From the NCBI GenBank assembly GCA_945901045.1, contig CAMDKK010000036.1, forward strand, positions 1 through 40,194: a stretch of 40,194 nucleotides of DNA, in the 5' to 3' direction. A model generated the notes under the pieces. The model ran no database searches and was not told the origin of the DNA. It saw only the letters and a list, made by a program, of their open reading frames with translations. The translations under genes and the position numbers were made by a program. How positions within the stretch are numbered: position 1 is the stretch's first letter; every line of letters begins with the position of its first letter. This document shows, in pieces, positions 1 to 8,027 of this stretch. This DNA is from Limnohabitans sp. Rim8 (lineage in GTDB: Bacteria > Pseudomonadota > Gammaproteobacteria > Burkholderiales > Burkholderiaceae_C).

Positions 1-194
1 GCGACAGGCAGGCACAGCAAAAAAGGCACGCCATAACGCTGCATGAGCACCACCGTGAGGTAGCCGCCCACCATGGCGAAGGCGCCGTGCGCCAGGTTGA
101 TGAAATTCATCAAACCCATCGTCACAGACAAACCCACCGCCAAGATGAAAAGCAGCATGCCGTAAGCGATGCCATCAAAAAGAATAGTCAACAT
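1..194 (-). CDS. Branched-chain-type ABC transporter permease (LivH family), 5' part only
   Basis: Only the first 64 or so codons are in the window; the gene runs off the left edge. The start is the ATG at 194-192. The translation opens with MLTILFDGIAYGMLLFIL and contains GLMNFINLAHGAFAMVGGY, the typical LivH N-terminus in which a hydrophobic helix is followed by the N-[FL]-A-[HQ]-G segment. It would be an inner-membrane subunit importing branched-chain amino acids or, as is common in Burkholderiales, aromatic or other organic acids. It lies downstream of a LivK-type binding protein on the same strand, separated by 132 bases that hold a palindromic repeat. Family assignment is firm; the substrate is unknown. 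Confidence 0.9.
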   Translation of the reverse strand, partial: MLTILFDGIAYGMLLFILAVGLSVTMGLMNFINLAHGAFAMVGGYLTVVLMQRYGVPFLLCLPV

Positions 195-240
195 GTGATG
201 CGGTTCGGGTTCTCAGGGACTCAACAGGTTTGACCATCCA

Positions 241-305
241 TGTAGGAGGCAGCCTGCTGGCGATGCAGTTGCTGACACTTACAGGTCCATCGCTTGCAGG
301 CAAGC
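241..305. repeat. REP-like palindromic repeat pair
   Basis: Two imperfect palindromes face each other. The left one is GGCAGC-ct-GCTGGC (248-261, one mismatch), preceded by TGTAGGA and followed by GAT. The right one is the perfect GCTTGC-ag-GCAAGC (292-305), preceded by ATC. The same units recur at 14505-14617 and 28985-29055. The layout resembles the TAGGAGC-type REP and BIME elements of Pseudomonas. Here it separates a binding-protein gene from the permease gene of the same transporter. Confidence 0.7.
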
Positions 306-326
306 TTTTTCACAAAGCTGTCTGAG

Positions 327-1493
327 TTACCTGGCTTTACCTGGGTCTTTGACGTCTTTGATGGTCGAAAACTCTTGGTTGTACAACTGACCGTTGACCT
401 TCTCCACTTTGCGGATGTAGATGTTGTGCACCACGTCGCGGGTTTGCGCGTCGATAAACATCGGGCCGCGGGGGCTTTCAAACACCTGGCCTTTCATCGC
501 GTCGAGCAAGGCCTGACCGCCAGCTCCTTTGGTGGCTTTGGCCGCTTCGTAGATCACGCGCATGCCGTCATAACCGCCAACGGCCATGAAGTTAGGGCGC
601 AAACCGTTGTTGGCTTTTTCAAAAGCGGCCACAAACTTCTTGTTCAAAGCCGAGTTGTGCGAAGCCGAATAGTGGTGCGAGGTCACCACACCGTTAGCCA
701 CTTCACCCATGCTGTTCAAAATGTCATCGTCGGTGATGTCGCCGGTGCCGATCAGCTTGATACCGGCTTTGTCCATGCCGCGCTCTGCAAATTGCTTCAT
801 CAAAGCCGCACCGGCGCCCGAGGGCACAAAAACATAAACCGCATCCGGCTTGAGATCGCGTACTTTTTGCAAGAACGGTGCAAAGTCGGGGTTGCGCATG
901 GGCACGCGCAGGCTGTCCAGTACTTGGCCACCGTTGAAGGTCAAACGGTCTTTGAAATACTTTTCTGCATCCATGCCCGGGCCGTAATCGGACACCAGCG
1001 TCACAACTTTCTTGATGCCATTATTGGGTGCCCAATCGGCAATGGCCACCGCCGCTTGCGGCAAGGTGAAGCTGGTTCGGATAATGAAGGGCGAGGCTTC
1101 GGTGATGCTCGACGTGGCTGCCGCCATGACCACCAAGGGCGTTTTGGACTGGGTGGCAATCGGCGCTGTGGCCAGCGCCAGCGGCGTCAAACCAAAGCCG
1201 GCCAACACGCTGACTTTTTCATTGACCACCAACTCTTGCGCAATGCGTTTGGTCACATCGGGCGCGCTGGTGTCGTCCTTGACGATGAGTTCGACTTTTT
1301 TGCCCGCCACGGTGTCGCCGTTTTGCGCGATGTACAAACGGACTGCGGCTTCAATTTGTTTGCCGGTCGAGGCAAAGGGCCCTGTCATGGGCAAGATCAG
1401 GCCGATCTTGAATTTGTCTTGCGCCATGGCTGTCCCGGCGGTTGCCAACAGCATGGCGCCGGCGAGAGTGCGCAGAAAAAATCGTTTTTGCAT
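327..1493 (-). CDS. Branched-chain-type ABC transporter substrate-binding protein (LivK family)
   Basis: A periplasmic solute-binding protein of 388 residues. The start at 1493 is chosen because AGGAG lies at 1502-1506 just upstream and because the protein then begins with a good Sec signal peptide (MQKRFFLRTLAGAMLLATAG, cleavage after AMA near residue 25). An upstream in-frame ATG at 1532 would add 13 residues without a signal. The mature start, KFKIGLILPMTGPFASTG, is typical of the periplasmic-binding-protein type 1 fold used by LivK, and later segments such as VSVLAGFGLTPLALA and VTLVSDYGPGMDAEKYF fit the family. It pairs with the LivH-type permease downstream and follows the GntR regulator gene by 47 bases, so the three may be one transcript. 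The ligand cannot be told from sequence. Confidence 0.9.
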   Translation of the reverse strand: MQKRFFLRTLAGAMLLATAGTAMAQDKFKIGLILPMTGPFASTGKQIEAAVRLYIAQNGDTVAGKKVELIVKDDTSAPDVTKRIAQELVVNEKVSVLAGFGLTPLALATAPIATQSKTPLVVMAAATSSITEASPFIIRTSFTLPQAAVAIADWAPNNGIKKVVTLVSDYGPGMDAEKYFKDRLTFNGGQVLDSLRVPMRNPDFAPFLQKVRDLKPDAVYVFVPSGAGAALMKQFAERGMDKAGIKLIGTGDITDDDILNSMGEVANGVVTSHHYSASHNSALNKKFVAAFEKANNGLRPNFMAVGGYDGMRVIYEAAKATKGAGGQALLDAMKGQVFESPRGPMFIDAQTRDVVHNIYIRKVEKVNGQLYNQEFSTIKDVKDPGKAR

Positions 1494-1540
1494 GGCTAAA
1501 GTCTCCTGAAGGTGGGGTAAAAAATGATGCAAGCCCTTAC

Positions 1541-2290
1541 TCAGGCCCGCTTGCGAATAAGTTGAACACCGGGCATGGCAAAGTCATGCGGGCTGCGCAT
1601 GGCTTGCCTCAAATTAGTCTGCGCCAATCTGGAATGCTCCAGCATGAGCGACTCGGCACGTGCGCCCTCTCGCTGCGCAATGGCGGTCAAGACTTGCCGA
1701 TGCTGGTGCTGTGCCACGATCAGCATGTCGCGAGCCTGTGGCGTGTTCGACTGAACCCCCACAAAACCCGAAGGCGAGGCAAATGGTTGACTGATCAAGC
1801 GTTCCAACTCGCGAACCAGCACGGGGCTGCCAGACAGTTCGGCCAGCACGGTGTGAAACTTTTGATTCAAGACCACGTAAGCTGAAAAGCTTTCATCTGT
1901 CAAAGCGGGTTCAGACAGCACCCGGTCGATCTCATCCAGACACAGTTGGCCCTGCGCCAACAGGGCAGGTGCTGCACCGCGTTCGGCGGCCAAACGTGCG
2001 GCAAGGCCTTCGACCGTGCCGCGTAATTCGATAGCGTCTGACACCTCGGCTTCTGAAAAGGTGCGCACCGCAAAACCGCCATGGGGCAAAGCATCCAGCA
2101 AGCCCTCTTGTTCAAGACGAATCAAGGCTGCCCGAATCGGGGTTCTGGACACACCAAGTAACTCCACCAAGGTCAGCTCGGCAATTCGTTCGCCAGCAGG
2201 CAGCGCGCCGGACAGGATCAACTCGCGCAATTTCAATTGCGCTTTAACCGTCTGGGAGCCGCTTTCCTCATATTCAACCATGGGCCGCAT
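1541..2290 (-). CDS. GntR-family transcriptional regulator, FCD (FadR-type) subfamily
   Basis: A 249-residue regulator. Residues 15-75 form the winged helix-turn-helix typical of GntR proteins (LKLRELILSGALPAGERI, then LLGVSRTPIRAALIRLEQEG). The rest is an all-helical FCD effector domain with histidines placed as in metal- and acid-binding members (FHTVLAELSGS, HQHRQVLTAI, MLEHSRLA). FCD regulators usually respond to organic acids and repress neighbouring uptake and catabolic genes. It sits just upstream of a LivK/LivH transporter on the same strand and diverges from chrA. The start is ambiguous: the ATG at 2290 directly abuts the palindrome TGTATACA at 2291-2298, leaving no room for a ribosome site; the in-frame ATG at 2281 is the alternative. 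The inducer is unknown. Confidence 0.88.
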   Translation of the reverse strand: MRPMVEYEESGSQTVKAQLKLRELILSGALPAGERIAELTLVELLGVSRTPIRAALIRLEQEGLLDALPHGGFAVRTFSEAEVSDAIELRGTVEGLAARLAAERGAAPALLAQGQLCLDEIDRVLSEPALTDESFSAYVVLNQKFHTVLAELSGSPVLVRELERLISQPFASPSGFVGVQSNTPQARDMLIVAQHQHRQVLTAIAQREGARAESLMLEHSRLAQTNLRQAMRSPHDFAMPGVQLIRKRA

Positions 2291-2298
2291 TGTATACA
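2291..2298. promoter_or_regulatory. Candidate GntR/FCD operator TGTATACA
   Basis: A perfect 8-base palindrome immediately upstream of the GntR start codon. It contains GTATAC, which fits the GTM-N(0-1)-KAC core reported for FadR-subfamily operators. Position and match suggest autoregulation of the regulator and possibly control of the divergent chrA. The assignment rests on pattern only. Confidence 0.5.
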
Positions 2299-2363
2299 GC
2301 AGGGTACCAAAATCGTCATAAATTCATCGATTTCAAAGTTTTAAAAGGGATTTTATGGCCGCC

Positions 2364-2376
2364 TGTATCCAATACA
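2364..2376. promoter_or_regulatory. Second candidate GntR operator TGTATCCAATACA
   Basis: A perfect inverted repeat, TGTAT-cca-ATACA, 40 bases upstream of the chrA start. Its half-sites match those of the TGTATACA palindrome at 2291-2298, with a 3-base spacer in the middle. Two related sites in one divergent region suggest regulator binding, but the different spacing lowers confidence. Confidence 0.4.
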
Positions 2377-2416
2377 AAGCTGCCAGCGCTTCAGGTTTTA
2401 CCGTCACAATCAATGA

Positions 2417-3769
2417 ATGAACAACGAAGCCGCTCCAGAACCCATTGGCATCGCCGAAGCTTTTTGGTTTTGGCTGAAGATTGGCTTCATCAGCTTTGGT
2501 GGGCCTGCGGGCCAAATTGCCCTGATGCACCAAGAACTGGTGGAGCGCAAACGCTGGATTTCAGAGCAACGTTATTTACATGCGCTGAATTACTGCATGG
2601 TCTTGCCTGGACCCGAGGCGCAACAGTTAGCCACCTACATCGGTTGGCTGATGCACCGAACTTGGGGCGGCGTGATGGCGGGCGTGTTGTTTGTGCTGCC
2701 CTCCTTGTTGATTCTGATCGGTCTGTCCTGGATTTACATTGCCTTCGGGCAGGTGGACTGGATTGCAGGGCTGTTTTATGGCATCAAACCTGCCGTGACC
2801 GCCATCGTGCTGCAAGCGGCCCACCGCATGGGGATGCGCTCACTCAAGCATCCATCCCTTTGGGCCATTGCAGCGACTTCTTTTATGGCCATGGCATTCT
2901 TCAATCTGCCTTTTCCGGCCATCGTGATCGCGGCGGCCGCTTGTGGATGGCTCATCAGCCGCGTTCGGCCAGATGTATTCAAGGCGGCGCAGGGTCATGG
3001 CACCGCGCCAATCACAACTCGACCGGCGCTGATCGATGACGACACACCAAGGCAAGCACACACCCATTTTTCTGCCCGGAGCTTAGCGCTGGTGATTGTG
3101 ACGGGCTGCATGTTGTGGGCGCTGCCCATGGGCGCCTTGGTGCTGATCTGGGGCTGGGATCACACCTTGGCGCAAATGGGCTGGTTTTTCACCAAAGCCG
3201 CCTTGCTGACTTTTGGTGGCGCTTATGCGGTGCTTCCTTATGTGTACCAAGGTGCAGTAGAACAATTTGCCTGGGTGACTGCAACGCAAATGATGGACGG
3301 CTTGGCGCTCGGCGAAACCACCCCCGGGCCCTTGATCATGATCGTTGCCTTTGTGGCTTATCTGGGAGGATATACCGGCGCCTTGCTGGGCACAGACCAC
3401 TTGTTTGCCGCAGGCGCCTTGGCCGCATGTGTGGCCACCTGGTTCACCTTTTTACCGTCCTTTATTTTCATTCTGGCAGGCGGGCCTTTGGTCGAGTCCA
3501 CGCATGGCAAGCTGCAACTGACCGGCCCCTTGACGGCCATCACGGCCGCAGTGGTCGGTGTTGTGTTGAATTTGACTTTGTTTTTAAGTTACCACGTTTT
3601 CTGGCCTCAGGGCTTTACAACGCAAACCCTTTTGAGTGGAATCGACGGTTTCAGCATCGCCATCGCCGCGGCCGCTGCGCTGGCCCTTTTGCGCTACCAA
3701 CGCAGTGTGATGGAAGTGATTGTGTTGAGTGCCTTGCTGGGTTGGCTGCTGAAACTGTTCAGTGCCTGA
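2417..3769 (+). CDS. chrA: Chromate transporter, long-chain ChrA
   Basis: A 450-residue inner-membrane protein of the CHR family, the length expected for the two-domain long form. The first half carries FGGPAGQ (27-33) and LPGPEAQQLATYIGW (63-77); the second half repeats the pattern with FGGAYAVLPYVYQGAV and LGETTPGPLIMIVAFVAYLGGY. About ten or more hydrophobic helices are visible. Characterised ChrA proteins export chromate by proton antiport and give chromate resistance; some members may carry sulfate or other anions. No chrB or chrF gene is nearby. The gene diverges from the GntR regulator and is followed after 37 bases by a putative outer-membrane protein gene. A second ATG at 2413 is out of frame. 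Family confident, physiological substrate less so. Confidence 0.93.
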   Translation: MNNEAAPEPIGIAEAFWFWLKIGFISFGGPAGQIALMHQELVERKRWISEQRYLHALNYCMVLPGPEAQQLATYIGWLMHRTWGGVMAGVLFVLPSLLILIGLSWIYIAFGQVDWIAGLFYGIKPAVTAIVLQAAHRMGMRSLKHPSLWAIAATSFMAMAFFNLPFPAIVIAAAACGWLISRVRPDVFKAAQGHGTAPITTRPALIDDDTPRQAHTHFSARSLALVIVTGCMLWALPMGALVLIWGWDHTLAQMGWFFTKAALLTFGGAYAVLPYVYQGAVEQFAWVTATQMMDGLALGETTPGPLIMIVAFVAYLGGYTGALLGTDHLFAAGALAACVATWFTFLPSFIFILAGGPLVESTHGKLQLTGPLTAITAAVVGVVLNLTLFLSYHVFWPQGFTTQTLLSGIDGFSIAIAAAAALALLRYQRSVMEVIVLSALLGWLLKLFSA

Positions 3770-3806
3770 GAAAAACCAATCAGCTCAAGGGGACTAAACT
3801 GAGGGC

Positions 3807-4535
3807 ATGGCACATAAAAACTGGCTTTCAACTTTGCTGTGTTTGACGTCAACTTGGGCACTGGCCTTGGACGCTTCAGAGGCGCCTGTGAAATGGGCGT
3901 TCAAACTCACGCCCACGTTTTACGCAACCGCGCAATCACACAATGCCTTGGACATCAACCTGCGGGGTAACAACGGCCCGCATGCGGTGTGGATCGGCCA
4001 ATACCAAAGAGGCAATGCCTTTGAACAAACCCGGGTGGGTTATGAGTTCACCGCCCTTTACGATTGGGGGCAAATGCTGCCCTCGGTTCAGGCCGCAACA
4101 GGTGGTTTTACGGGTGGCTCACTGACTTTTCAAATCGGTCAACCTGTCTATGTCATTGCGGGTTTCGGGCGCACCAATTTGCGGGACTACTACAACCTGA
4201 ACTTCGACCCCAATGACATGGCGACATTCGGGCTGGGCGCGAAACTGGCTCAGAACCACCAATTGTCTGTCTTCACCGTCAAGGACAACCGATTGGGCAC
4301 AGGGCAAGTCATCACACACGGCGTGTGGCGCTGGCAGGCCAATGAGGCTGAGCAATGGACCGTCGATTTGGCCTACAAGGAGGGAAGCAGCAGCCCCGGC
4401 GAGCCCCGCGTCAGTGGCCGCAGCGCCTCTGCGACTTATGACCACCGCCAAACCTTTTTGCGCCTGGCCTATGATGAAAAAGTCAACTTCAGCGCCAACA
4501 ACCAAACCCGGGTGTCAGCGGGTTTGCGCTTTTAA
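3807..4535 (+). CDS. Putative outer-membrane beta-barrel protein, function unknown
   Basis: A 242-residue protein not recognised as a named family. It starts with a Sec signal peptide (MAHKNWLSTLLCLTSTWALA, cleavage near residue 20). The rest alternates polar and aromatic or hydrophobic residues in short stretches (TRVGYEFTALYDWG, QTFLRLAYDEKVNF) and ends in phenylalanine (SAGLRF), the usual C-terminal signal for outer-membrane barrel insertion. It begins 37 bases after chrA and may be co-transcribed with it. Its stop codon overlaps the stop of the convergent DUF3297 gene. A barrel of about ten to twelve strands would fit the length; porin or adhesin roles are not supported by any specific motif. 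Confidence 0.7.
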   Translation: MAHKNWLSTLLCLTSTWALALDASEAPVKWAFKLTPTFYATAQSHNALDINLRGNNGPHAVWIGQYQRGNAFEQTRVGYEFTALYDWGQMLPSVQAATGGFTGGSLTFQIGQPVYVIAGFGRTNLRDYYNLNFDPNDMATFGLGAKLAQNHQLSVFTVKDNRLGTGQVITHGVWRWQANEAEQWTVDLAYKEGSSSPGEPRVSGRSASATYDHRQTFLRLAYDEKVNFSANNQTRVSAGLRF

Positions 4536-4780
4536 GCGTAATAGGCCTCGACCTTGCCTTTGATTTTGATCAGCAAGGGGCGGCCCTTGCGGTCCAGCGT
4601 TTTGCCAGCGGGCACCTTGACCCAGCCTTCGCTGACACAATATTCCTCAACGTCGGTGCGCTCTTTGCCATTGAAGCGGATGCCGATGTCATGCTGAAAC
4701 ACTGCCGCCACATGGTGCGGGCTGCGGGGGTCGACAGACAGGTGGTCGGGCAATTCGGGGCGTTCTGGGGTATCACTCAT
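4532..4780 (-). CDS. DUF3297 family protein
   Basis: A small soluble protein of 82 residues. The start at 4780 gives MSDTPERPELPDHLSVDPRS, the usual N-terminus of this family; a longer in-frame start at 4825 would add 15 residues that lie inside the upstream gene. Conserved segments include HHVAAVFQHDIGIRFNG, VEEYCVSEGWVKVPAG and the basic C-terminal KGRPLLIKIKGKVEAYY. The function is unknown; such proteins occur widely in Proteobacteria as small cytosolic proteins. It begins 10 bases after the amidohydrolase gene and is probably the last gene of that operon. The TAA stops of this gene and of the opposing gene share the four bases 4532-4535. Confidence 0.82.
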   Translation of the reverse strand: MSDTPERPELPDHLSVDPRSPHHVAAVFQHDIGIRFNGKERTDVEEYCVSEGWVKVPAGKTLDRKGRPLLIKIKGKVEAYYA

Positions 4781-4790
4781 GGCCGAAATT

Positions 4791-5660
4791 TTAAACCTTG
4801 TCCAAGCCCAGCAAACGCACTGCATTGCCTTTCAAAATACCAGGCATCACCTCGGGTTTGAAACCGGCAACTTCAAAGTCTTTGATCCAGCGCTCGGGGG
4901 TGATCAGTGGGTAGTCGCTGCCAAACAAAATGCGGTCTTTCAGCAGGGTGTTGGCGTACTGGATCAACTGCTTGGGAAAGTACTTGGGGCTCCAGCCTGA
5001 CAGGTCGATCCACACATTGGGTTTGTGCGTGGCCACGCTCAAGGCCTCGTCTTGCCAAGGAAAACTCGGGTGCGCCATGACAATTTGCATGTCCGGCCAG
5101 TCAATGGCCACATCATCGAGGTGCATGGGGTTGCTATAGGCTAGGCGCAAACCGCCGCCGCAGCGCATGCCCGAGCCAATGCCGCTGTGGCCGGTATGGA
5201 AAATAGCCGGTAATTTGTGCGCGTTGATGACGTCGTAAATCGGCCACGCCATCTTGTCGTAAGGATGGTAGCCCTGCACAGTTGGGTGGAATTTGAAGCC
5301 CCTGACGCCCTCTTCCTTGATCAAGCGCTCGGCCTCGCGGGCGCCCATCTTGCCTTTGTGCGGGTCGATGCTGGCAAACGCGATCATCATGTCGCTGTTG
5401 TCGCGGGCGGCTTTGGCAATTTCTTCGTTGGGTATGCGGCGTCGCCCTAATTGGGACTCGCTGTCCACCGTGAACATGACCAAGCCCATCTTGTGTTCGC
5501 GGTAGTAAGCCACGGTTTCATCGATGGTCGGGCGGCGGTTGCTGCCAAAAAATTTGTCTGCAGCGCGGTCGTATTCTTCGCCGTAACTGTCAAACGGATT
5601 CCAGCAGCTCACCTCGGCGTGGGTGTGGATGTCAATGGCAACCAAGTCTTCGTATTTCAT
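4791..5660 (-). CDS. Amidohydrolase-2 family metal-dependent hydrolase or decarboxylase
   Basis: A 289-residue TIM-barrel enzyme. The start at 5660 places the HxH metal motif at residues 12-14 (VAIDIHTH), as in the ACMSD/gamma-resorcylate decarboxylase-like branch of the amidohydrolase superfamily; an open frame running up to 5837 lies within the neighbouring MFS gene. Further metal or active-site elements are FKFHP, IFHTGHSGIGSG, MAHPSFPW and the terminal LFGSDYPLITPERW with its conserved aspartate. Enzymes of this branch decarboxylate or hydrate dicarboxylic and aromatic ring-cleavage intermediates (for example 4-oxalomesaconate hydratase) or hydrolyse lactones. It follows an MFS carrier gene by 19 bases in an operon with a CoA-transferase and a Bug protein, so an organic-acid substrate is likely. 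Exact reaction unknown. Confidence 0.87.
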   Translation of the reverse strand: MKYEDLVAIDIHTHAEVSCWNPFDSYGEEYDRAADKFFGSNRRPTIDETVAYYREHKMGLVMFTVDSESQLGRRRIPNEEIAKAARDNSDMMIAFASIDPHKGKMGAREAERLIKEEGVRGFKFHPTVQGYHPYDKMAWPIYDVINAHKLPAIFHTGHSGIGSGMRCGGGLRLAYSNPMHLDDVAIDWPDMQIVMAHPSFPWQDEALSVATHKPNVWIDLSGWSPKYFPKQLIQYANTLLKDRILFGSDYPLITPERWIKDFEVAGFKPEVMPGILKGNAVRLLGLDKV

Positions 5661-5679
5661 AGCATCTCTAAAAAAAATT

Positions 5680-6891
5680 TCAAGCCGCAGCGGTCTGGCG
5701 CACAGGCGCTTCTTTGATCGGCAAATTGAGCAAAGCGGCAGCCACGGCCAGGGCGATGTCGGCGTACCACATCCACGTGTAGTCACCTTGTTGCGTGATG
5801 GCCAGGCCGCCCAACCAAGCACCCAGGAACCCCCCAATTTGATGCGACAACAAAGTCATACCAAACAGGGTACCCATGTACCGTATGCCAAACAACTTAC
5901 CCACCAAGGCCGCCGTGGGCGGCACAGTGGCCAGCCAGGTCAGGCCCAAGCCCGCGGCAAACAGGTAAAAAGTGAGATCCGTTTTAGGCATCCACAAATA
6001 CCACAGCAGCAAGGCTGCGCGCGAAGCGTACATCAGCGCCAGTATCATTTTGCTGCGGTATTGCGACACGGCTGAGCCCACCAACAAACTGCCTGCGATA
6101 TTGGCCAATCCGATGATCGCCAGCGACCAACTGGCCACCTCTGGCGGCAAGCCACACAGGTCCACCTCGCCAGGCAAATGGGTAACCAAAAATGCGATGT
6201 GAAAACCGCAAGTGAAAAAACCAGCATGTATCAAACCATAGCTCGGGGTTTTGAAAGCATCTCTCAAAGTTTGACGCAGACCCAGATCAGGCTCAGTGTT
6301 GACCTGCGCTGCCTTGGTGTTGGCCGTGACTTTATGCACCAGCGGCAAGGCCAGCAAGGCGAGAGCAGCCAAGGCCCACATGGCGCCCATCCAGCCCATC
6401 AACTGAATCAACTTTTGAGCAACGGGTGCAAACACAAACTGGCCGATCGAACTGCCGGCGTTGATGACGCCGGACGCTTCGCCTCGGGATTCAGCCGGCA
6501 TGCGCTGAGCCACTGCGCCCATGAGCACCGAAAAACTGGCGGCACCTGCGCCAGCCGCTGACAACACCCCCAGCATCACGGAAATACCGAATGCACTGGT
6601 CATGAAGGGGGTCGCTGCCGTGGCTACCGCCATCAGCGACACGCCACCCAACAACACAGGACGAGCCCCATGCCGGTCGGCCAAGGCACCGGCCAGGGGT
6701 TGCACGGCGCCCCAGACAAACTGACCAATGGCCATGGCCAAACTCAAACTGACGATGCCCAAGCCTGTGCTGCTGTTGATGGGGCTTAGAAATAAGCCGT
6801 TGGTCATTCGGATGCCCGCAGTCATCATCAAGATGCCTGCAGCGGCCAGAGTGATGGCCATCACGCCAGGGGATCGGAGGGTACGAAACAT
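5680..6891 (-). CDS. Major facilitator superfamily transporter
   Basis: A 403-residue inner-membrane protein with about twelve hydrophobic helices in two halves. The loop after helix 2 contains LADRHGARPVLLGG, the MFS motif A, and MYASRAALLLWYLW lies in the second half. The start is taken at the ATG at 6891 (MFRTLRSPGVMAITL); the frame could begin at a TTG at 6906, which is less likely. It lies 66 bases after the Bug binding-protein gene and directly before the amidohydrolase, inside an operon that looks built for an organic acid. The similarity is to the oxalate/formate antiporter and monocarboxylate-like branch by general appearance only; the substrate is not predictable. Confidence 0.88.
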   Translation of the reverse strand: MFRTLRSPGVMAITLAAAGILMMTAGIRMTNGLFLSPINSSTGLGIVSLSLAMAIGQFVWGAVQPLAGALADRHGARPVLLGGVSLMAVATAATPFMTSAFGISVMLGVLSAAGAGAASFSVLMGAVAQRMPAESRGEASGVINAGSSIGQFVFAPVAQKLIQLMGWMGAMWALAALALLALPLVHKVTANTKAAQVNTEPDLGLRQTLRDAFKTPSYGLIHAGFFTCGFHIAFLVTHLPGEVDLCGLPPEVASWSLAIIGLANIAGSLLVGSAVSQYRSKMILALMYASRAALLLWYLWMPKTDLTFYLFAAGLGLTWLATVPPTAALVGKLFGIRYMGTLFGMTLLSHQIGGFLGAWLGGLAITQQGDYTWMWYADIALAVAAALLNLPIKEAPVRQTAAA

Positions 6892-6971
6892 TAACAATAC
6901 TTTCAAATCAGAATCAACACGACAGCCTGCGTGATGTGAGCATCTTAACCAACTCCTTTCAGTCGATTGGA

Positions 6972-7964
6972 TTACTGGGGCTCAATCCCGACTTTCTTGA
7001 CCAATGCGGCATAGCGGGCCATCTCGCTGCGGAATGCTTTTTGCGCCTGTTCAGGGCTGCTGATGTTGATCGTGTTCCCTTGCTTGGCCATGGTTTCTTT
7101 GACAGTGGCATCGCTGAAAGCCAGGGTGACCGCGTCATGTACTTTTTTAACTTGCAAGCTGCTCATGCCCTTGGGGCCAATCACCGCGAACCAGGCTTCC
7201 ATGTTGTAGTCGCTCAAGCCTTGCTCGACAAAGGTCGGTATGTCCGGTGCTGCCGGTGTGCGCTTGTCGGCGCACATGCCAATGGCACGCAGCGCACCCG
7301 ACTTGATGTGCTGGGCTACGCTGGGCAGCGCCAGCACGGCAAAGTCGATCTGACCCCCCAACAAATCGGTCACCATGGGGCCCACGCCCTTATAAGGAAT
7401 GTGACGGGCTTTGGCCGCCGCTTCGTCCAGAAACATTTCACCCGCCAGGTGCAGGATGGTGCCGGTACCACCCGATCCAAAGTTATAGCCTTCAGGCTTG
7501 GCCTTGAGGGCGGCAATAAAGTCGCGGCTGTTGGTCGCCGCGACTTTCTGCGGGTTCACCACAAGCACCATGGGTGTGCTGCCCAGCACAGCAATGGGCG
7601 TGAAATCGCCTGGCATATCGAACGGCAAGCTCTTCATCACACTGGGGAAGATCACCACATTGTTGGACACCACTGACAGGGTGAACCCATCAGGTGGATT
7701 TTTGGTCAAAGCCTGCAAACCAATGACCCCACTGGCACCGGCCTGATTTTCGACCACCACGCTGCTGCCAAAGGCCCTGCCCAGTGCTGGCGCTGCAGCG
7801 CGGGTAATGGCATCCACACCCGAGCCGGTGGCATTGGGCAAAATAAACTTCACGGGACGGTCGGCTTGCGCCAAAACTGAACCAGGTGCAGACAGGCCTG
7901 GCAAAGCCACAGCCAAAGAAGTCAAAGCCGATAACGCGTGGCGGCGCGTGATTTTGTGATTCAT
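6972..7964 (-). CDS. Bug-family tripartite tricarboxylate transporter substrate-binding protein
   Basis: A 330-residue periplasmic binding protein of the Bug (TctC-like) family, which is greatly expanded in Burkholderiales. The N-terminus MNHKITRRHALSALTSLAVA carries an Arg-Arg pair before a hydrophobic stretch, compatible with Sec or Tat export, with cleavage near VLAQ. Family hallmarks are RPVKFILPNATGSGVDAITR, VVENQAGASGVIG, NFGSGGTGTILHLAGEMF, HIPYKGVGPMVTDLLGGQIDFAV and PTFVEQGLSDYNMEAWF. Known members bind carboxylated ligands such as citrate, glutamate or aromatic acids. No membrane partner genes (TctA/TctB) are near, so it may work with a distant permease or act as an orphan sensor, as many Bug proteins are thought to do. 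It lies between the CoA-transferase and MFS genes. Confidence 0.92.
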   Translation of the reverse strand: MNHKITRRHALSALTSLAVALPGLSAPGSVLAQADRPVKFILPNATGSGVDAITRAAAPALGRAFGSSVVVENQAGASGVIGLQALTKNPPDGFTLSVVSNNVVIFPSVMKSLPFDMPGDFTPIAVLGSTPMVLVVNPQKVAATNSRDFIAALKAKPEGYNFGSGGTGTILHLAGEMFLDEAAAKARHIPYKGVGPMVTDLLGGQIDFAVLALPSVAQHIKSGALRAIGMCADKRTPAAPDIPTFVEQGLSDYNMEAWFAVIGPKGMSSLQVKKVHDAVTLAFSDATVKETMAKQGNTINISSPEQAQKAFRSEMARYAALVKKVGIEPQ

Positions 7965-8027
7965 GGGGTTACTCTCTAAGTGATGGTCAGGAAATTTACA
8001 ACAGATGCAATGCGCTTGTGTATATTG

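Noticed and set aside
294-1499. A 401-codon open frame on the plus strand opposite the LivK-type gene
   Set aside because: It mirrors the codon pattern of the real minus-strand gene, is rich in His, Arg and Gly without any family signature, and has no ribosome site. Similar long antisense frames at 9999-11159, 15931-17124 and 21291-22472 were rejected for the same reason.
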